Source: Paramecium pentaurelia (Eukaryota; Ciliophora; Oligohymenophorea; Peniculida; Parameciidae). From it: 64,000 bases of DNA. The notes under the pieces are model-generated. The model saw nothing but the letters and a program-made list of their open reading frames with translations, was not told where the DNA came from and searched no databases. A program made the translations under genes and the position numbers. This document shows positions 59,565-64,000 of the stretch, piece after piece (position 1 is the stretch's first letter; the number at the start of each line of letters is the position of its first letter). The stretch lies in assembly GCA_905183005.1 (NCBI GenBank), contig CAJJDO010000006.1, positions 914,236 to 978,235 of the forward strand. The letters run 5' to 3'.

Positions 59565-60688
59565 TATGATGCTGGAGAAAGAAAAAATAACAATTGGGGT
59601 GTCGATAATTATTGCAAGAGTTTTAATATGGATATGATTGCCTAATACCTTGCTACCTTTGGAGTGGATCTACTGACTTGCAAACCATTTCTGAATATTC
59701 TTTCGTTCACTGAATCTGAAGGGAGTGAACTCAAGACTTGGTATGTCCCTAAGTTAGCTAAATTGGCTAGTTTGATATGAATTCTTAAACAAAATTGTAT
59801 GCCCTCCATTCCTTAAGGGGGACTTTCGCTGAAAATTTGGAATATAGTTTTGAATATCCAAGGATGGTCAATCATAGACTAATATCTTTGCATTCAACTA
59901 AGAAGTACATAAATTTCAGGATTCTTATTTAGATTTTCATGAGTTCAATCTAAGCAAAGTTTTTTTGACAAAATGATAAGGGAGTCTTGAGGTTAGTATA
60001 TAGTTAAGATTATGTAAATGAAGGAAAATAGATATTTAAAAATATTTTTCATTAATAATTTTATTTTATAGAGGATTATTTAGGAATTTGTAAGATTTTG
60101 TCTGACTTTTGTAAATTAATTATGAAAGAGTATATGGGCAAGTTTATGGTTTAAATGCTAAACCTCTTTATGATTTACTTTACTCGATTTATTTAAACTA
60201 GATGAAGTAGATAGAAACAGAATGAAAAATTATTGGTTGAGTTTTTTTGATTAAGAGTTTGAAGGTGTCGTATACATAAGATGATGTACTAGCATTCCTT
60301 TTGATAAAGAATGATGAGATGCTGTTAGAACCTTTATTCTATTCAATTGTCAAAGTTTTAGATTATTTTGTTCTTGTTGATAGAGTCAGAAATATTTATA
60401 TATTCTGGATTAAAGTTATAGAATTTTTACTTCCTATAATAACACCCCAGGCTAGGTTTAGCTTAATGATGAAGTCAACATCTTTCTTATAATGCTATAC
60501 GTTTGCCAAAGATCTTGGACAAAATATTCAAAATTAGATTACAATTTGATTTTCATGATCTGATGTTAAATCCAATATTATTTGCGAAATTAAGGAAAAA
60601 ATTCAATATGTTTATTGGCTTTCATTATTATAATTTCCTGCTATTTAGTTTAGAATTGGGATTATCTAGGATTAAGCCCAAAGCATGA
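59565..60688 (+). pseudogene. Frame-broken remnant of an unknown protein
   Basis: Base composition is less AT-biased here than in the flanks. Protein-like pieces: NNWGVDNYCKSFNMDMIAQY, LTCKPFLNILSFTESEGSEL, KTWYVPKLAKLASLI (59565-59780, then TGA); MMLEKEKITIGVSIIIARVL in another frame; and at 60301-60688 two consecutive frames with LLEPLFYSIVKVLDYFVLVD, RLQFDFHDLMLNPILFAKLR and FHYYNFLLFSLELGLSRIKP. Many frame changes and no normal introns link them. I do not recognise the protein; an ancient transposable-element or enzyme gene are both open. Confidence 0.4.
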
Positions 60689-60859
60689 AAAGGGCAGATC
60701 CAAGAGGTAAAGGAGTAAGATTATCTATAAAATAGGTTTAGGTTAAGAGTGAAATTATTAGATTTTATATACACATTTGCATAGTACATCAGTATATCAA
60801 AAGTAACCTTTTCGAATTATCATGCAATTCTATCCATTCTCCATTTTAAACCTTCATCA

Positions 60860-61300
60860 TTAAAAGCTCACAAATTTAATAATACCTGAATAAGCTATTT
60901 AATTTCAACTTTAAAAACTAAAATAATTAAAAATAAAATTGATATTTAAATCAGTCCAACTTCAATTTCTTTATTCATCCTCATCATATAATCCACCACA
61001 ACTAGAAAATATTAAATATATTATACATTATCAAACCATTATATAAAGTTTACCAAAATCTTATTTTCTAATTGGTAAACTTGACAATACCTAATATAAA
61101 TTAATAAAACTAACTTGATCTAATTCAACCCATAATCCCATTTTATATTAAATTCATAATAGTTTCCTCTAGCTAATGATCTTTCTCCTTTCCATAATGC
61201 AATCCATTCCCTATTTTCTGATTATTTTTTCCATAATTTCCTTCCAAATTCAAAAATTAATTTGTCCAAGATGTTCAATATTTTAGTGTTAATATTCAAT
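60860..61300 (-). pseudogene. Remnant of Gly-rich repeat protein (MORN-like family)
   Basis: Reading the minus strand near 61060-61270: GGNYGKNNQKIGNG in one frame and WIALWKGERSLARGNYYEFN, YGLNQIKLVLLIY in the next. The G-G-x-Y ... K-I-G-x-W-I pattern recalls the repeat units of ciliate proteins with tandem G-x-W motifs related to MORN. Too short and broken to be a gene. Confidence 0.3.
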
Positions 61301-62750
61301 TTTACAATTTTATTACCTATAAATAATATATAAAATATTAAAAACTTTCTTAATATTTATCCACTATATATAATTGTCTAAGTTCCATTTTTAGAATATT
61401 CAATTTACACTTAGACTATCCAAAAAATTTATCAATATTTATAAGGTTCATACTCTGCTAATTTTCCTTATAATTCAAAATTCTTTCTTAGCAATCTGAA
61501 TATGGATAGATAATTTATTTAGAATGAAATAAAAACATGCACATACATATAGATTATATCTTTCTATATCTTTAATGATTACCTTAAACTGCAAATATTA
61601 ATAGTGTATCAATTCTAATCTAAATAATTTAAAAGTTCTAGAGAAAATAAATTTATTTTTGATAACAAGTTCTTTTGTATTATAATGGAAATTTAATGGA
61701 AAATAAATTTAGTTATATTGAAAATCATTCAATAAATATTCGATTTTGAAAAAGATACTTGTATGATTAATAAGCAACTGTCAAGAATTTCCTTAAAAAC
61801 ATTTAATAAGTGACAACATTATTGTTTACATATAATTTAATAATAATTAATAATGATTAAAAGTTAATATAATTATTATTAAAACCCAGTATTTACCCAT
61901 GAATTCATACTCAAATATTGAAAAATAATGTATTTATAATAAATATTATAGATACAAAAAGGTATAAATAAAATTCAATACTTTTCATTTTAGATTATCA
62001 TCTCAAACAATCAATTATTTCAATTCATATTAAAACAATTCATAAAATATAATTAAAAAAAGTGATATTACACTTGAAAATTTGAGTATAAAATATTATA
62101 ATAATAATTATTAATATTAATGAAATCTGAATTATAATCATTGTTTATACCCTTAACTTTTCAATCTCAACCTTAATACACATATTAATAAAAGATCTGC
62201 AATGTTATGGCAATCAATCACACTGCTACTATTTTTGTAATTGTGGCATCTTAATTTTTAATTTTAAAGATCATAAATCAAAGTTATGGAAATACTTAAC
62301 TCTAATACTAGTAACATAATCAATCTTCCTTAAATTCAAATTTAAGATCAGCATTTTGGTTTCATAAACACACTCAACTTCTTTAAGAAAAACCCCTCCA
62401 AGCTTGATAACATCATCTCAGTTTATTCAATTTATACTCTAAATCAAAATTTAACACCTGCTTATAAACATTTAAATAACCTATCTATTAAACTTTCCTG
62501 AAATAAACAATAGCTTCCAAACATTAAATTGATACCTCAACAGAATTCAATAAGAAATATTTGATAACTATTGGCCCTATTTTTGGATTACTTTAATACC
62601 ATAATTGAAGTTCTAGATGTACTGCGTTGATAACATAAAGCTTTCTTTTTGCTCTATTATTCCTAGAGAGATAATAAATTAAGGAAATTCTAGTAAAAGG
62701 AGGAAATTGTCATTGTTCTCTTTACTTTCCTTCGAGCTATATCAATTCAT
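61301..62750. other. Gene-poor AT-rich stretch
   Basis: About 1.45 kb. A short plus-strand piece near 62330-62400 (LNSNLRSAFWFHKHTQLLQE) looks coding but stops. Nothing else supported. Confidence 0.45.
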
Positions 62751-62759
62751 AAAATTTAT

Positions 62760-63010
62760 TTGTTTCAAAAGAATGGTTACAATTTGAATTTTAGAAGATT
62801 TATTTATTCACATAATTACTCTCAAGATTTTTAATGCTCATGAGAATCATCTTTAGAGATGATTAAAAGGATATTGAGGATACATATATAGTACAATTAG
62901 TGAAGATGGAAAACTTTTAATAACATGGGACTTTATTTCAGAACAAATCTAGTTCAGAACTCAAATGATTAAGAATTGAATTAAACTATAATTGAAATAG
63001 AGTCTAAAAT
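62760..63010 (+). pseudogene. C-terminal WD40 fragment
   Basis: GYIYSTISEDGKLLITWDFI then SEQIQFRTQ corresponds to the last WD unit of the same family as 44.5 kb (VYGTISHDGQFLITWDYKS). No upstream repeats in frame. Confidence 0.5.
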
Positions 63011-63049
63011 ATAATCTTATATCTTAATATTCACTTAAATATTACCTTT

Positions 63050-64000
63050 TCAGGTCACTTATGAATATCCTTTTTCAAAATTCCAAATCTTTACATCTTT
63101 TTTAGATGCTCCAGCCATTATTGAACCAAATTTATTGAATGCAAGTGCAAAACAAAATTATTCTTAATACACTTCTGAAATTTAATGATAAGTTATCTCT
63201 CTTTATGATGAATGTTTGTCAAAAATAGATCCAATCGCACACTCTATTTGATTAACTAATACTTTTTTATTGGTTTAAGGTCTTCATAATATAGGTTTCT
63301 TCTAAAGTAATATGTTTCTTTTCTATTATATTTATAATTTATTTGATTATAGCAACAGAACTTTCTAATTTATTTTAGTAATTCTTATTTATTTTATTTA
63401 TTCTCTCTGCTTCAAAATATAATTATTCTTCATCACATTAATCTTCATATTTTATTTAGTTCATCTTTATATTAATGAGAATTCACTATTACAATGTCTA
63501 CAACTTTGGTTAGGTTTTCTTTATGTTGATATAAGTATTTAATAAATTAATCAATTTCATAAATTTTTTATTTTCTTACAGAATTAATCTAGTTATTCAC
63601 CTTCTCCGTAATTATAATTAAAAATCTATACTAATTCATCATTTAATGTTATATTTTAGTTTCCTTTCTGTTCTTCTAAGCAATTCAGCACAAATCAATC
63701 AACATTCTTTTAACTTGAATTGTTATTTATCAAGCACCATTAGAACTGAGCAATCCTTATGTTTAAAAACACTTTCGATTGGGTTGACATTTTTAATCAT
63801 TTAAGATTCTTAATTAAAGAAATCAATATCATCTTCTATGCTTGGTTTTATCAATAAAATTTCTGATATTAATTATTCCAAATTTATGGGAAATTTCAAT
63901 AAAATGTTAAAAAGGTTTAATCATTAATATCAATTAAAAGCCATTCTATAGAATTAGATTAATCATAATATCATTAAATGACTATGAAGAACATCAATAA
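63050..64000 (-). pseudogene. N-terminal part of a B-box-like/WD40 protein, broken
   Basis: Reading from 64000 downward: KNVNPIESVFKHKDCSVLMV, LDKQQFKLKEC, LICAELL (a Cys/His N-terminal module), then helical pieces (YEDQCDEEQLYFEAERINK, LESSVAIIKQIINIIEKKHI) and the first WD unit CFALAFNKFGSIMAGASK, KKDVKIWNFEKGYSQ. Several frame changes and TGAs. The strand is opposite to the WD C-terminal fragment at 62760-63010, so the two halves face each other. It may continue beyond the window. Confidence 0.5.

Noticed and set aside
1..64000. CRISPR arrays, bacterial operons, ribosome binding sites
   Set aside because: No spaced repeats were seen, and code, introns and gene content are eukaryotic (ciliate).
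1..64000. Telomeric G-rich repeats or rRNA/tRNA genes
   Set aside because: No run of GGGGTT/GGGTTT-type repeats and no cloverleaf-like GC-richer element was noticed; tRNAs cannot be fully excluded by eye.

Overview
The window reads as macronuclear DNA of a ciliate, most probably a Paramecium. It is very AT-rich. Every convincing reading frame runs through in-frame TAA and TAG (Gln) and ends only at TGA. Exons are separated by very short introns (17-37 nt, nearly all GTA...AG), intergenic gaps are short, and there are two trichocyst matrix protein genes. I translated all genes by hand with the ciliate code; the standard code leaves only small fragments.

Assembly structure: single 'n' characters at 118, 1966, 16170, 48861, 52562 and 57373 separate abutting contigs. 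At the last five, the 1.1-1.3 kb before the n is repeated immediately after it, as expected when two contigs overlap but are not merged. The duplicated gene copies there (TIM17, the 5' part of a coiled-coil gene, proteasome beta5, several pseudogenes) are therefore most likely artefacts. At 118 only the tail of the upstream contig is visible.

Region 1 (1-18.4 kb) is gene-dense: extended-PHD protein (3' part), TIM17, a 329-aa unknown, NUDC, a GPR180/TMEM145-like 7TM protein, a cytochrome b561 + cytochrome b5 + flavin/NAD(P)H reductase fusion, a TTL-like ATP-grasp protein with a signal anchor, a WD40 protein, a large coiled-coil protein with a Dpy-30-like motif, proteasome beta5 and a small coiled-coil protein. 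Region 2 (19-22.2 kb) holds the tandem pair of trichocyst matrix proteins. Region 3 (22.8-33.5 kb): a 69-aa protein, a PHD/ePHD/PHD chromatin protein, an FHA protein, a long coiled-coil protein, a probable pseudokinase and an N-myristoylation-type protein. Region 4 (33.5-43.5 kb): a Cys-cluster protein, a Cache/HAMP-like membrane protein, two multi-TM proteins (one with an in-frame TGA), a MORN/IQ protein, a serine-carboxypeptidase-like protein without its nucleophile, a Na+/H+ exchanger and a truncated H2B-like gene.

Region 5 (43.5-64 kb) is different: long AT-rich stretches with recognisable but frame-broken remnants of WD40 and TPR proteins and other unknown ORF relics, and no intact gene that I can support. 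It looks like a decaying, possibly subtelomeric, gene-family graveyard; no telomeric repeat is visible.

No operon, CRISPR array, rRNA or tRNA was found. The genes look like unrelated housekeeping, cilium/cortex, membrane and chromatin functions packed closely; neighbours do not form an evident pathway or novel defence system. The most interesting items are the convergent genes with touching or overlapping stops, the active-site-less enzyme homologues, the triple-domain redox fusion and the odd H2B.
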